Part shown: positions 1-8,290 of the stretch, piece after piece | Position numbering within the stretch: position 1 is the stretch's first letter | How the letters are laid out: every line of letters begins with the position of its first letter | Notes under the pieces: generated by a model | Told to the model about the DNA's origin: nothing | Seen by the model: the letters and a program-made list of their open reading frames with translations, nothing else | Database searches by the model: none | Translations under genes and position numbers: made by a program | Assembly (NCBI GenBank): GCA_902479065.1 | Contig: CABSNM010000002.1 | Location: 62,001-126,000, forward strand | DNA: 64,000 nucleotides | Direction of reading: 5' to 3' | From: an uncultured Collinsella sp. | GTDB taxonomy: Bacteria; Actinomycetota; Coriobacteriia; Coriobacteriales; Coriobacteriaceae

Positions 1-1
1 C

Positions 2-313
2 CGTGTTTTGGCAGAATGTGCCGCCTGTCTGGTGGAATGCTCGCGCGGTAAGGGTCGTATGTTCCGCTCGACGGGGCCGATGTTCGTGGCGCTTTTCGAC
101 GACTTTGATCCCGAAGAAACCGATACGATTGCAGAGGAAATCGAGCGGTTCCTGGGTTCGCCCGTGCTCTTTGGCCCATTTGAATATCAGCCGCCCATTC
201 GCGTGGCCACGCTCCATCTGGACGGCGTCGACCGTCAGCCCGTTTCGATTTTGAACGAGCTCAAAGCGTTGCTCGGGAAAGCCGTGCAGGTGCCAGGTAC
301 CAAACTGGATTAG
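2..313 (+). CDS. Degenerate GGDEF-like domain protein, C-terminal part
   Basis: The reading frame is open from the window edge, so the N-terminus is missing; about 103 residues are visible. The spacing of hydrophobic and acidic residues (RMFRSTGPMFVALF, then EETDTIAEEIERFL, then IRVATLHLDGVD) resembles the C-terminal half of a GGDEF domain. The signature position reads TGPMF, so diguanylate cyclase activity would not be expected. Three cysteines (CAACLVEC) lie near the visible start. The assignment is by eye and is moderate at best; a different small alpha/beta regulatory domain is possible. Confidence 0.45.
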   Translation, partial: RVLAECAACLVECSRGKGRMFRSTGPMFVALFDDFDPEETDTIAEEIERFLGSPVLFGPFEYQPPIRVATLHLDGVDRQPVSILNELKALLGKAVQVPGTKLD

Positions 314-387
314 CACCGCGCCCACACCGCCTCCCCCATCGTGCGATAATCCTCTGCAGAAGTCACCGACAGCAGAGGGAGTTTGTG

Positions 388-1011
388 ATGAAGGTTCTTT
401 TGGTCAATGGCAGCCCCAAGGCAAACGGCAACACCGCCCGCGCACTCGCCGAGGTCGCCGAGCAACTCAATGCCGAAGGCATTGATACCGAGGTGTTTCA
501 GCTGGGCACCAAGCCCATTCGCGACTGCATTGGCTGTGGTCAGTGCGGCAAGCTCGATTGCCGCTGCACCTTTGACGATGACGTGGTGAACGAGCTGATC
601 GCTGCCGCCGAGCAGGCAGATGGCTTTGTCTTTGGCTCGCCCGTCTACTATGCGCATCCCAGCGGACGCATCCTTTCGGCCCTCGATCGCGCATTCTATG
701 CCGGCAGCAAAGCCTTTGCACACAAGCCGGGCGCTGCCGTCGCCGTTGCCCGTCGCGGCGGCACGTCGACCACCTTCGACGTGCTCAATAAGTACTTCAC
801 CATCAACCAGATGCCCGTGGTTGCTTCCACGTACTGGAACAACGTGTTTGGCGCCATGCCGGGCGAGGCCGCCCAGGACGCCGAGGGCCTGGCCACCATG
901 CGCAACATCGGCAAGAACATGGCCTGGCTCCTGCATTGTATCGAGGCAGGACAGGCCGCCGGTATCGAAGCCCCCGAAGCCGATCGCGAGCGCACCAACT
1001 TCATCAGGTAG
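388..1011 (+). CDS. NAD(P)H-dependent FMN reductase / iron-sulfur flavoprotein-like
   Basis: Flavodoxin-fold oxidoreductase of 207 residues. The N-terminus MKVLLVNGSPKANGNTA is the phosphate-binding loop for FMN, and GSPVYYAHPSG (about 85-95) is the second flavin loop. A cysteine group CIGCGQCGKLDCRC around residues 47-60 is typical of members that carry an Fe-S cluster or redox thiols. ATG 388 is preferred over the GTG three bases upstream because AGAGGGAG lies about 6 bases before it. It probably reduces quinones, nitro compounds or another small electron acceptor in the cytoplasm. The next gene follows after 17 bases, so the two are likely co-transcribed. Confidence 0.85.
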   Translation: MKVLLVNGSPKANGNTARALAEVAEQLNAEGIDTEVFQLGTKPIRDCIGCGQCGKLDCRCTFDDDVVNELIAAAEQADGFVFGSPVYYAHPSGRILSALDRAFYAGSKAFAHKPGAAVAVARRGGTSTTFDVLNKYFTINQMPVVASTYWNNVFGAMPGEAAQDAEGLATMRNIGKNMAWLLHCIEAGQAAGIEAPEADRERTNFIR

Positions 1012-1028
1012 AACGGCGGAACAAATAC

Positions 1029-1370
1029 ATGAACGTGCAAATTTTTGGCACCAAAAAGTCTTTCGATACCAAGAAAGCACAGCGCTTCTTCAAAGAGCGC
1101 CGCATTAAGGTGCAGTTTATCGACCTTAAGGAAAAGGAGATGAGCAAGGGCGAGCTCACGAGCGTGATGCAGGCGGTCGGCGGTATCGACAAGCTGCTCA
1201 ACCCCAAGGCCAAGGACGAGGAGACGCTCGCGCTCATCCAGCACCTCACCCCCAGCCAGCGCTTCGACAAGTTGCTCGAGAACCAGCAGGTTCTAGCCGA
1301 GCCCATCGTGCGTAACGGCAAAAAGGCCACCGTCGGTTATTGCCCCGATGTATGGGGAGCCTGGGAGTAG
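1029..1370 (+). CDS. ArsC/Spx-family thioredoxin-fold protein lacking the active Cys
   Basis: Protein of 113 residues with the overall ArsC/YffB pattern: an N-terminal beta strand and helix (FGTKKSFDTKKAQRFF), a middle helix pair, and the C-terminal RNGKKATVGY segment. Where ArsC and YffB carry the catalytic Cys of CX3C or NCDT, this protein has KSFD, so classical arsenate reductase chemistry is not expected. It may be a regulatory or structural member. It lies 17 bases after the flavodoxin-like gene and probably shares its transcript. Confidence 0.75.
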   Translation: MNVQIFGTKKSFDTKKAQRFFKERRIKVQFIDLKEKEMSKGELTSVMQAVGGIDKLLNPKAKDEETLALIQHLTPSQRFDKLLENQQVLAEPIVRNGKKATVGYCPDVWGAWE

Positions 1371-1456
1371 CCTGTGTTATTTGCCAGCGCGTGGGTATAA
1401 GAGCAGGCGTTTGGCATATGATTCAACTGTAAGCCATGTCTAACAAAGGAGGGCAC

Positions 1457-2587
1457 ATGCCCAACAAACCCGTGAAAATCATCATGCTTACCGGATACCT
1501 CGGTGCCGGCAAGACCACGCTGCTCAACCACATCCTCGCTAACGACGGCGGTATCCGCGCCGCCGTAATCGTCAACGATATCGGCGAGATCAATGTGGAC
1601 GCCAGCCTCATCGCCGACGGCGGCCTTTCCGAGACCGACGACCTCATCCCGCTCACCAACGGCTGCATCTGCTGCACGCTTTCGAATGACCTGGCCAACC
1701 AGCTGCAGGGCATCGCCGATTCGGGCAACTTCGATTACATCATCATCGAGGCCTCGGGCATTTGCGAGCCCATCCCCATCGCCTACACCATCTCGAGCTT
1801 CTGCGACGAGGCCAAGGTGGGCGGCGAGCCTAAGCTCGCGCTCGACAACATCGTGGCCGTGGTCGACTGTGCCCGCATGTACGACGAGTTCAACGGCGGT
1901 CGCGACCTGCTGGCTGAGGATATCGACGAGGACGACATCGAGAGCCTGCTCATCCAGCAGATCGAGTTCTGCTCCACGCTGATCCTCAACAAGACCGATA
2001 CCGTGAGCCCTGAGCAGATCGCTGAGCTCAAGGCCATCGTGCGCAGCCTGCAGAAGGACGCCGTGATCGTCGAGGCCCAAAACGGAGAGGTTCCTATGGA
2101 GGAGCTGCTCGACACCGACCGCTTTGACTTTATGCGCGCCTACAACTCCGCCGCCTGGATCGATGCCATGGAACATCCCGAGGAGCACGATGACCCCGAG
2201 GTGCTCGAGTACGACATCGAGACCTTTGTTTACTCGCGCCGCAAGCCGTTTGACCTGCAGAAGTTCACCGATTTTGTTGAGCAGGAGTGGCCCGACGAGG
2301 TCATTCGCGTCAAGGGTCCGCTGTGGCAGACCGGCGATCCGGACATGTGCTACATGTTTGAGCAGGCCGGCCACCAGATGCGCCTGATGGAGAACGGTCT
2401 GTTCGTTGACTCCGCGCCCGAGGGCGAGAAGCAGAAGATCATCGACGAGAACCCCGAGATCATGCAGATTTGGGACGACGAGACGGGCGACCGTATGACG
2501 AGCCTGTGCATCATCGGCCGTCACATGGACAAGGATGCGCTCATCGCCTCCCTCGATGCCTGCCTGACCGACTGGCACCGCGCCTAG
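1457..2587 (+). CDS. CobW/ZNG1-type GTP-binding metallochaperone
   Basis: G3E-family P-loop GTPase of 376 residues. The Walker A GYLGAGKTT lies at residues 13-21, the metal-binding GCICC at 69-73, a NKTD guanine-specificity motif near 178, and a CobW C-terminal domain follows. Family members deliver Zn2+, Co2+ or other metals to client enzymes, driven by GTP hydrolysis. ATG 1457 is chosen over an in-frame ATG 21 bases upstream because AAAGGAGGG sits just before it. The acidic stretch around residues 150-165 (EDIDEDDIE) may add metal affinity. The client is not evident from neighbours, and no Zur-like operator was recognised. Confidence 0.9.
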   Translation: MPNKPVKIIMLTGYLGAGKTTLLNHILANDGGIRAAVIVNDIGEINVDASLIADGGLSETDDLIPLTNGCICCTLSNDLANQLQGIADSGNFDYIIIEASGICEPIPIAYTISSFCDEAKVGGEPKLALDNIVAVVDCARMYDEFNGGRDLLAEDIDEDDIESLLIQQIEFCSTLILNKTDTVSPEQIAELKAIVRSLQKDAVIVEAQNGEVPMEELLDTDRFDFMRAYNSAAWIDAMEHPEEHDDPEVLEYDIETFVYSRRKPFDLQKFTDFVEQEWPDEVIRVKGPLWQTGDPDMCYMFEQAGHQMRLMENGLFVDSAPEGEKQKIIDENPEIMQIWDDETGDRMTSLCIIGRHMDKDALIASLDACLTDWHRA

Positions 2588-2626
2588 GTTTATCCAAGCG
2601 GGCATTTTTCCGCCTACGCAACCGCC

Positions 2627-2661
2627 AAACCACCACGAAGGTGCCCTTCGTGGTGGTTTTT
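2627..2661 (+). terminator. Rho-independent terminator after the CobW gene
   Basis: Inverted repeat ACCACCACGAAGG / CCTTCGTGGTGGT with a 3-base loop, followed by TTTTT. It lies 40 bases after the CobW stop codon and immediately before the trmL ribosome binding site, so it should separate the two transcripts or act as an attenuator. Confidence 0.85.
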
Positions 2662-2682
2662 CGTTCTGAGCCAAGGAGATTC

Positions 2683-3282
2683 ATGTTCAACATTGTGCTG
2701 TACGCGCCCGAGATTCCGGCCAATACGGGCAATATCGGCCGCACCTGCGTGGTTACCGGCGCCCGCCTGCATCTGGTGGAGCCGCTGGGCTTTTCGCTCG
2801 ATGACAAGACGGTGCGTCGCGCCGGCCTGGGCTACTGGCAAAACTTGGACGTGACAACCTATGCCGGCTGGGAGGATTTCCTTGCCCGCAACGGCCTCTC
2901 CCCCGCCGATGGTCGCCTGCACCTGCTGACCAAAAAGGCACGCCGCACCTATGCGCAAAGCACCTACCGTGACGGTGACTACTTGGTCTTTGGCAGCGAG
3001 AGCTCGGGCATTCCCGAGCCACTGCTTGCCGCGGCGCCCGAGCGTTGCGAGCGCATCCCCATGCTGCGCGATTGCGACTCACTCGATAACGCCGAGGCTT
3101 GGGAAGCTCACGAGGAATCGCTGGGGCATACCGAGGACAGCCACGAGACCATTCTTCAACAGGACATCTGCGGCAACTTCGTCAATCCCGACGACTACCG
3201 CATCAGCGCGCTCAACCTCTCCAACAGCGCCGCCATCGTCCTCTACGAGGCCCTACGCCAGGCAGGCTTTCCGGGAATGTGA
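2683..3282 (+). CDS. trmL: tRNA (cytidine/uridine-2'-O-)-methyltransferase TrmL
   Basis: SPOUT-class methyltransferase that 2'-O-methylates the wobble base (position 34) of tRNA-Leu in characterised members. Visible motifs are NTGNIGRTC (motif 1), FGSESSGIP (motif 2) and LNLSNSAAIVLYEALRQ (motif 3, trefoil-knot AdoMet site). AAGGAG at 2673 sets the ATG at 2683. The protein is 199 aa against about 155-160 in E. coli. The extra length is a roughly 40-residue acidic insertion between the IPM strand and motif 3. The TGA stop is part of the left arm of an inverted-repeat element (3276-3308). Confidence 0.93.
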   Translation: MFNIVLYAPEIPANTGNIGRTCVVTGARLHLVEPLGFSLDDKTVRRAGLGYWQNLDVTTYAGWEDFLARNGLSPADGRLHLLTKKARRTYAQSTYRDGDYLVFGSESSGIPEPLLAAAPERCERIPMLRDCDSLDNAEAWEAHEESLGHTEDSHETILQQDICGNFVNPDDYRISALNLSNSAAIVLYEALRQAGFPGM

Positions 3283-3308
3283 CAAAGGGGCTATCCTTTT
3301 GCCACATT
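3276..3308. repeat. Family A inverted repeat, copy 1
   Basis: AATGTGACAAAGGGG, a short spacer, then CCTTTTGCCACATT. This is one of six copies in the window of a dyad with consensus AATGTGACAAAGGG...CCCTTTGTCACATT. The trmL stop codon TGA (3280-3282) is inside the left arm. No T-run follows either arm, so it is not a canonical intrinsic terminator. Confidence 0.8.
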
Positions 3309-3425
3309 CGAGCGCCACGTCGATGGCACACACGCCTAATTGATGCTCTAGATAAAGGCCCTCACTTTTAATCAGAATTAACTAAAGTAAAATGAAGTTA
3401 AACGGCGGTGTGAAAGGAGAGCTTT

Positions 3426-4526
3426 GTGGAATATCTCGAGAACCCGTTTACCCCCAGTTTTGGTGAGGTTCCTGCCCATCTCGCTGGCAGACAACAGATT
3501 ATTCGAGATTTGGACCGTGCCTTCTTGACCCAGCGCAGGCGCCCAGAATTGACCTCGATCTTCTCAGGCGCACGTGGAACCGGCAAAACCGCTCTCATGT
3601 CGTCGCTCGCGACAAGGGCGGAATCCCACGGCTGGATAGCCGTAAAGACGACAGCGCTCCCGGGAATGCTTGAGGAAATCGAGTTCGGGACGAAACGTGC
3701 CACAGCTCATCTCATCGACTCGTCCAACCACTTCGAAGTCACCGGTCTCGGAATTGCACCGGTCGGCAGCATCGAGGTCAATCGCGTTCACGATGCCTCA
3801 ACCTGGCGTTATCGCATGAGCGACATCATCGACCAGCTCAACGAGGCGGGCACCGGTCTGCTCATCACGGTTGACGAGGTGGACCCGACACTCGACGAGA
3901 TGATTCAGCTCGCAGCCACGTATCAGCACTTTGTGACCGATGGGAAACGCGTCGCCCTGCTCATGGCGGGACTTCCCAACAACGTATCGACGCTACTGAA
4001 CCACAAGACGGTCTCGTTCCTTCGCCGCGCCCAACAATATCATCTGGGTCGCATTGCCGACTATGACGTACGCGAGGCCTTGATTCGCACGATCCAGGAA
4101 AACGATCGCCTGGCAGATGCTGAGGGAATCGATAGAGCCGTTCGCTCGATCTCTGGTTTTCCCTTCCTATTGCAGCTCGTAGGCTACCGTGCCTGGGATC
4201 TCACAAGCGATTCGAAGGAAATCTCGTCACGCGACTTTGACCTGGGAATCAAAATCGCGCGCGACGAGATGGACGACCGAATCCTCGCGGCAGCCTATCG
4301 GGAACTCACTGCAGAGGACAAGCGATTCCTCATCGCCATGCTCGATGACGAGGAAGAGTCCACCACCGCTGACCTTGTCGAGCGCCTTAAGCGTTCGCCG
4401 CAGCAGGTCTCCCGCTACCGACGCCGCATGATAGATGCCGGCATCATCGGGGAACGAGGGCGAGGGCTCGTCGCATTTGAATTGCCATTCTTCCGCGACT
4501 ATCTCGCGGCTCAATGCGTGAAATAG
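3426..4526 (+). CDS. AAA ATPase with C-terminal winged helix (paralog 1)
   Basis: Protein of 366 residues. The N-terminus YLENPFTPSFGEVPAHLAGR is the NPF...GR lead-in seen in these actinobacterial P-loop ATPases. Walker A GARGTGKT is at about 46-53, Walker B LLITVDEVD at about 143-151, and there is a sensor-like RRAQQY stretch. The last 70 residues form a winged-helix domain (STTADLVERLKRSPQQVSRYRRR). The start is GTG with GAAAGGAG upstream. A second paralog lies at 7084-8190 beyond the UvrA-like gene. Fold resemblance is to Orc1/Cdc6-STAND type ATPases. Function is unknown; DNA binding through the winged helix is an inference. Confidence 0.8.
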   Translation: MEYLENPFTPSFGEVPAHLAGRQQIIRDLDRAFLTQRRRPELTSIFSGARGTGKTALMSSLATRAESHGWIAVKTTALPGMLEEIEFGTKRATAHLIDSSNHFEVTGLGIAPVGSIEVNRVHDASTWRYRMSDIIDQLNEAGTGLLITVDEVDPTLDEMIQLAATYQHFVTDGKRVALLMAGLPNNVSTLLNHKTVSFLRRAQQYHLGRIADYDVREALIRTIQENDRLADAEGIDRAVRSISGFPFLLQLVGYRAWDLTSDSKEISSRDFDLGIKIARDEMDDRILAAAYRELTAEDKRFLIAMLDDEEESTTADLVERLKRSPQQVSRYRRRMIDAGIIGERGRGLVAFELPFFRDYLAAQCVK

Positions 4527-4530
4527 AAGT

Positions 4531-4564
4531 CAATGCGACAAAGGGATGCCCCTTTGCCTCATTG
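4531..4564. repeat. Family A inverted repeat, copy 2 (diverged)
   Basis: CAATGCGACAAAGGG, ATG, then CCCCTTTGCCTCATTG. It lies between the convergent 3' ends of the AAA ATPase and the UvrA-like gene and ends one base from the latter's stop codon (4566-4568). The outer part of the stem carries mismatches compared with the other copies. Confidence 0.7.
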
Positions 4565-4565
4565 T

Positions 4566-7061
4566 CTATAGGTAGCGGCCGGTAATGCTCTTGGAGCAGG
4601 CTGCGATGTCGCCCGGCGTGCCGGCGCAGACGATTTGCCCGCCCGCATCGCCACCGCCCGGGCCCATGTCGATCACGTAATCGGCGTTACGGATAAGGTC
4701 GAGATCGTGTTCGATCACGATGACTGTGGCGCCCTTGGTAACGAGGCCGTCGAACACGTTCAACAGCACCTGAACATCGAGCGGATGCAGGCCGATCGTG
4801 GGCTCGTCAAATACGAATACGGCATCATCCTGCACGCGGCCCATCTCGCTCGCGAGCTTAAGGCGCTGAGCCTCGCCGCCCGAGAGCGCCGGTGTGGGCT
4901 CACCGAGCGTGAGATAGCCCAAGCCCAGGTCGTGCAAGGTCTGCAAGCGCGCCTGAACCTTCTTGAGTCCCACCGTGGCGTCGAGGGCCTCGTCCACACT
5001 CATGTCCATGAGCTGCGGCAACGTAAGCAGACTCCCGTCCTTGCCCTCACGATGGATACGCGAAGCCGCGTCCGCATAACGCGAACCGCGACATGCCGGG
5101 CAGACGATCTCGACGTCGGGCAAAAACTGCACGTCGAGCGATATCGAGCCCGTGCCATCGCACGTAGGGCAGCGCAAGGCGCCAGTGTTGTAGCTAAAGG
5201 CGCCCGCCTTGTAGCCGGCTGCCTTGGCCTCGGGCGTACGGGCAAAGGCGCGGCGCAGCTCATCATGGATATCGGCATAGGTCGCTACCGTCGAGCGCAC
5301 ATTGGCGCCGATGGGCGTGGCGTCAATCAGGTTGGCGCGAGCAATGCCTTCGGCATCGACCCAACGCACGTGCCCCGGCAGGCGCTCGCCAGCTGCCTGG
5401 GCCTTAAGCGCCGGGATGAGCGTCTCGAGCACCAACGTCGTCTTGCCCGAACCCGAAACACCCGTCACCGCGACCAAGCGACCGCGCGGGATATCGACTT
5501 CGAGCGGTTTGACGGTATGGATGGCATCGGTTGCCATGCGGATATGTCCCTGATCGAACATTTCGTCGTCAGTCACCTGCGGACGCAAGCGCTTGGACTC
5601 TGCGCGCAAAAACGGGGCGATGCGGCTGTCCCGCGATTGCTCGACCTCGTCTACCGTACCGGCAGCGATCACGTTACCGCCGCCCGCTCCGGCAACGGGG
5701 CCCATCTCGACCAAATAGTCGGCTTCCGCCAGTACGCGCGTATCGTGGTCGACAACAACCACGGTGTTGCCGTCATCCACCAGATCGCGCATCACACCTA
5801 CCAAGCCGTCGACATTGGCAGGATGCAAGCCGATCGAGGGCTCATCCAGCACATAAAGCACGCCCGTCGATCGGTTGCGCACCACGCGGGCGAGCTGCAC
5901 ACGCTGGCGCTCACCCGTGGAGAGCGTGGCACCAGCGCGGTCGAGTGAAAGGTAATCGAGACCCAGGTCGACCAGACGACGGGCCACGCTCAAAAACGAA
6001 TCGCAGATATCCGCTGCCATGGGCTGCATCTCGGCCGGCAAGGACGTAGGCACCCCGCGCACCCACTCAATCGCCTCACCCAGCGTCATGGCTGCCGCTT
6101 GCGCCAGATTGATACCGCGCACCTGGGGCTGGCGCGCAGCCTCGGAGAGACGCGTGCCGCCGCAATCGCGGCATGCTCCCTCGCGCAAAAAGCGCGCAAC
6201 GCGTTTTAAGCCCTTATCGTCCTTGACCTTGGCGAGCGCATTCTCGACGGTATAGACGGCGTTGTAATAGGTGAAGTCGAGCGGCGTAGCGCCCTCGCCG
6301 TTTTTGGGAACGTAGAGAATGTGCTTCTTAACCGCGGGGCCGTGAAACACGATGTCGCGCTCTTGAGGCGTAAGCTGGTTAAACGGCACGTCGGTGCGTA
6401 CGCCCATCTCGCCTGCCACCTGTTTCATCAGATCCCACATAAGCGTGCCCCAGGGAAGCACCGCGCCTTCGTTGATAGTCTTTGACTCGTCGGGTACCAG
6501 GCTCGCCTCGTCCACCTCGCGCATGACACCGGTGCCGCCACAGGTGGGACATGCACCGCCGCTGTTAAACGCAAGGTCCTCGGCGCTCGGCGCGTAGAAC
6601 TCGCGACCGCATGCAGGGCACGTGAGCGACAGGCCTGCGGCAACGTTAAGGCTCGGCTCCACACGCGCCCCGCAGTGCGGGCACACATGATGGGCGCAAC
6701 GGCTAAAGAGCAGACGCAGGCTATTGTTGAGCTCGGTCATGGTGCCAAAGGTGGAACGCACGCCCGGCACGCTGGGGCGCTGATGCAATGCGAGCGCCGC
6801 CGGCACGTGCAGCACCTCGTCCACCTGAGCGTGCTCGGCCTGTGTCAGGCGACGGCGAGTATAGGTGCTGAGTGCTTCCAAGTAGCGACGCGAGCCCTCG
6901 GCATAAAGAACCCCCAGCGCCAGCGAACTCTTGCCCGAACCCGATACGCCGGCAATGCCCACGAGCTTTCCCAGCGGAATATCGATATCGATATCCTTGA
7001 GGTTATGGACACGTGCGCCACGCACCTCGATAGCCTGCGGACTCATCTTCTGTTCCGTCAT
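4566..7061 (-). CDS. UvrA2-type excinuclease ABC subunit A-like ATPase
   Basis: Tandem ABC ATPase of 831 residues. It has two Walker A motifs (GVSGSGKSS about 39-46; GVSGSGKTT about 530), signatures LSTGERQRVQLARV (about 380) and LSGGEAQRLKLASEM (about 725), and UvrA zinc modules (CPHCG...CPACG, CPTCDGTG...CPACRG). It is about 100 residues shorter than UvrA (about 940 aa) and seems to lack the UvrB-binding insertion, the mark of class II UvrA (UvrA2/DrrC-like), which is linked to tolerance of DNA-binding drugs. ATG 7061 is preferred because AGTAGGGTG precedes it; an in-frame ATG at 7079 has no clear Shine-Dalgarno. It directly follows the second AAA ATPase gene and is probably translated from the same mRNA. 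Confidence 0.9.
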   Translation of the reverse strand: MTEQKMSPQAIEVRGARVHNLKDIDIDIPLGKLVGIAGVSGSGKSSLALGVLYAEGSRRYLEALSTYTRRRLTQAEHAQVDEVLHVPAALALHQRPSVPGVRSTFGTMTELNNSLRLLFSRCAHHVCPHCGARVEPSLNVAAGLSLTCPACGREFYAPSAEDLAFNSGGACPTCGGTGVMREVDEASLVPDESKTINEGAVLPWGTLMWDLMKQVAGEMGVRTDVPFNQLTPQERDIVFHGPAVKKHILYVPKNGEGATPLDFTYYNAVYTVENALAKVKDDKGLKRVARFLREGACRDCGGTRLSEAARQPQVRGINLAQAAAMTLGEAIEWVRGVPTSLPAEMQPMAADICDSFLSVARRLVDLGLDYLSLDRAGATLSTGERQRVQLARVVRNRSTGVLYVLDEPSIGLHPANVDGLVGVMRDLVDDGNTVVVVDHDTRVLAEADYLVEMGPVAGAGGGNVIAAGTVDEVEQSRDSRIAPFLRAESKRLRPQVTDDEMFDQGHIRMATDAIHTVKPLEVDIPRGRLVAVTGVSGSGKTTLVLETLIPALKAQAAGERLPGHVRWVDAEGIARANLIDATPIGANVRSTVATYADIHDELRRAFARTPEAKAAGYKAGAFSYNTGALRCPTCDGTGSISLDVQFLPDVEIVCPACRGSRYADAASRIHREGKDGSLLTLPQLMDMSVDEALDATVGLKKVQARLQTLHDLGLGYLTLGEPTPALSGGEAQRLKLASEMGRVQDDAVFVFDEPTIGLHPLDVQVLLNVFDGLVTKGATVIVIEHDLDLIRNADYVIDMGPGGGDAGGQIVCAGTPGDIAACSKSITGRYL

Positions 7062-7080
7062 CTTTATCACCCTACTCATG

Positions 7081-8190
7081 CTATAAAATGCGGTCGCAGA
7101 TATACTCGCCCAGCATGGGCACGGTAAACCGGACGAGGCCGTATCCGGCAGCCTCGATGACGCGCTCGCGAATCAGGCTTGCGCGATATTTGCTCGCCCA
7201 GCTCTGGGTGCGATCGCAACGCTCAATAATATCCGCCATGCGCGTCGGCTTGCCCCCGTCAACCGCCATAGCCTCGATAAAAAGGCGCTGTGGACTGCGC
7301 AGCCCGTAATACAGGGGCGCGTCAACCGCTTCGTAGAACTCGGAGACGGCATCCACGTGCCCAGCCTCAACATCGCGCTCTTCAATGGCCTGCGAGCCAC
7401 GTCGGACAGCAGAGCGCCACATGTAATAGCCCACCAGCTGAACCATATAGGGATGCCCCATGCTCTTGCGTGCCGCAAGGTCCGCCGTCTCCGCGTCAAC
7501 GTAAAGACCAGCGTCTTTGACCGTCTGGATATATGAATCGCGCACCTTGGGCAAAGAAATCGCCCCCAGCGTACGCTGCTGGGCACGGCGCAAAAACGTC
7601 ACGCTCGGCTCTTCGAGCAGATCGTCAACCATACTGGGCAATCCAGCGAACACCAGCGCAAGACCGCGCTGGTCGCTATCGGGCAATCCCGTAGCATCCT
7701 GATCTCCGAGCACTTGCTGATAGAGAACGGCAAGAGCCGCCAGCTCCTCGATAGACGCCGATTGCGCCTCGTCAATCGCAAACAGTATGCCCTTGCCTGG
7801 ACCGAGCTTCTTGAGGCGCTCGTTGACCAGCCCTCGTAACGTCTCGCCCTTTGCTCGCGCCGCCTCGACCGACATCCGGCCAAACGACGGCCCGAACTCC
7901 ATTGACGTCACAACGGGTTTATTCGAGCGAAGCGCGTCGGCTAAGCGGTCGCATAAGCCAAGCGAAGCGGAATCGGAGATAACCGCCCATCCGCGCTCGC
8001 TGGCTAGACGTTGCAGCTCCCGCAGGAGAACCGTTTTGCCGCAGCCGCGGTTTCCCGTAATGAGCATGAGCCTACCCGGCGCTCCGGCGCCGTTGTCGAG
8101 TCCTTCCTCAAAATCTTCGATGACCGACTCTCGACCGATGAGCATCGGAGGCCGCTTGCCTGCCGTTGGCTTAAAGGGATTTGGATTCAT
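7081..8190 (-). CDS. AAA ATPase with C-terminal winged helix (paralog 2)
   Basis: Protein of 369 residues with the same layout as the gene at 3426: NPFKPTAGKRPPMLIGR lead-in, Walker A GNRGCGKT (about 47-54), Walker B ILFAIDEAQ (about 138), RRAQQR, and a C-terminal winged helix (MADIIERCDRTQSWASKYR). GAGGAGG precedes ATG 8190. The stop codon is 19 bases from the UvrA2 start, so the two form an operon. Three tandem 10-bp repeats sit just upstream (8224-8253). Function is unknown; the pairing with UvrA2 suggests a shared role in DNA damage or drug response. Confidence 0.8.
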   Translation of the reverse strand: MNPNPFKPTAGKRPPMLIGRESVIEDFEEGLDNGAGAPGRLMLITGNRGCGKTVLLRELQRLASERGWAVISDSASLGLCDRLADALRSNKPVVTSMEFGPSFGRMSVEAARAKGETLRGLVNERLKKLGPGKGILFAIDEAQSASIEELAALAVLYQQVLGDQDATGLPDSDQRGLALVFAGLPSMVDDLLEEPSVTFLRRAQQRTLGAISLPKVRDSYIQTVKDAGLYVDAETADLAARKSMGHPYMVQLVGYYMWRSAVRRGSQAIEERDVEAGHVDAVSEFYEAVDAPLYYGLRSPQRLFIEAMAVDGGKPTRMADIIERCDRTQSWASKYRASLIRERVIEAAGYGLVRFTVPMLGEYICDRIL

Positions 8191-8223
8191 GTCGGCCTCC
8201 TCGGATCGGTAAACCCTGGTAAC

Positions 8224-8253
8224 AGTTATACCAACTTATACCAAGTTATACCA
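8224..8253. promoter_or_regulatory. Three tandem 10-bp iterons upstream of the AAA ATPase
   Basis: On the minus strand the region reads TGGTATAACT, TGGTATAAGT, TGGTATAACT: three head-to-tail 10-bp units with one substitution, ending 34 bases before ATG 8190. The spacing equals one DNA helical turn, so a protein could bind each unit on the same face. TATAAC within the units could also serve as a -10 element. The AAA protein's own winged helix is one possible ligand (inference). Confidence 0.55.
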
Positions 8254-8257
8254 TCAG

Positions 8258-8290
8258 CATGTGACAAAGGAGCTGTCCCTTTGTCACATG
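8258..8290. repeat. Family A inverted repeat, copy 3
   Basis: CATGTGACAAAGGAG, CTG, then TCCCTTTGTCACATG, near-perfect. The TGA stop of the Tet-like GTPase gene (8284-8286, minus strand) lies inside the arm as ATG-TGA-CAAAGG, exactly as in trmL on the other strand. Confidence 0.8.

Noticed and set aside
310..1080. 256-aa open frame on the minus strand
   Set aside because: It lies opposite the flavodoxin-like gene, lacks any family signature and its codons mirror the plus-strand gene.
4635..5948. 437-aa plus-strand frame opposite UvrA2
   Set aside because: High-GC antisense shadow; UvrA motifs on the minus strand are unambiguous.
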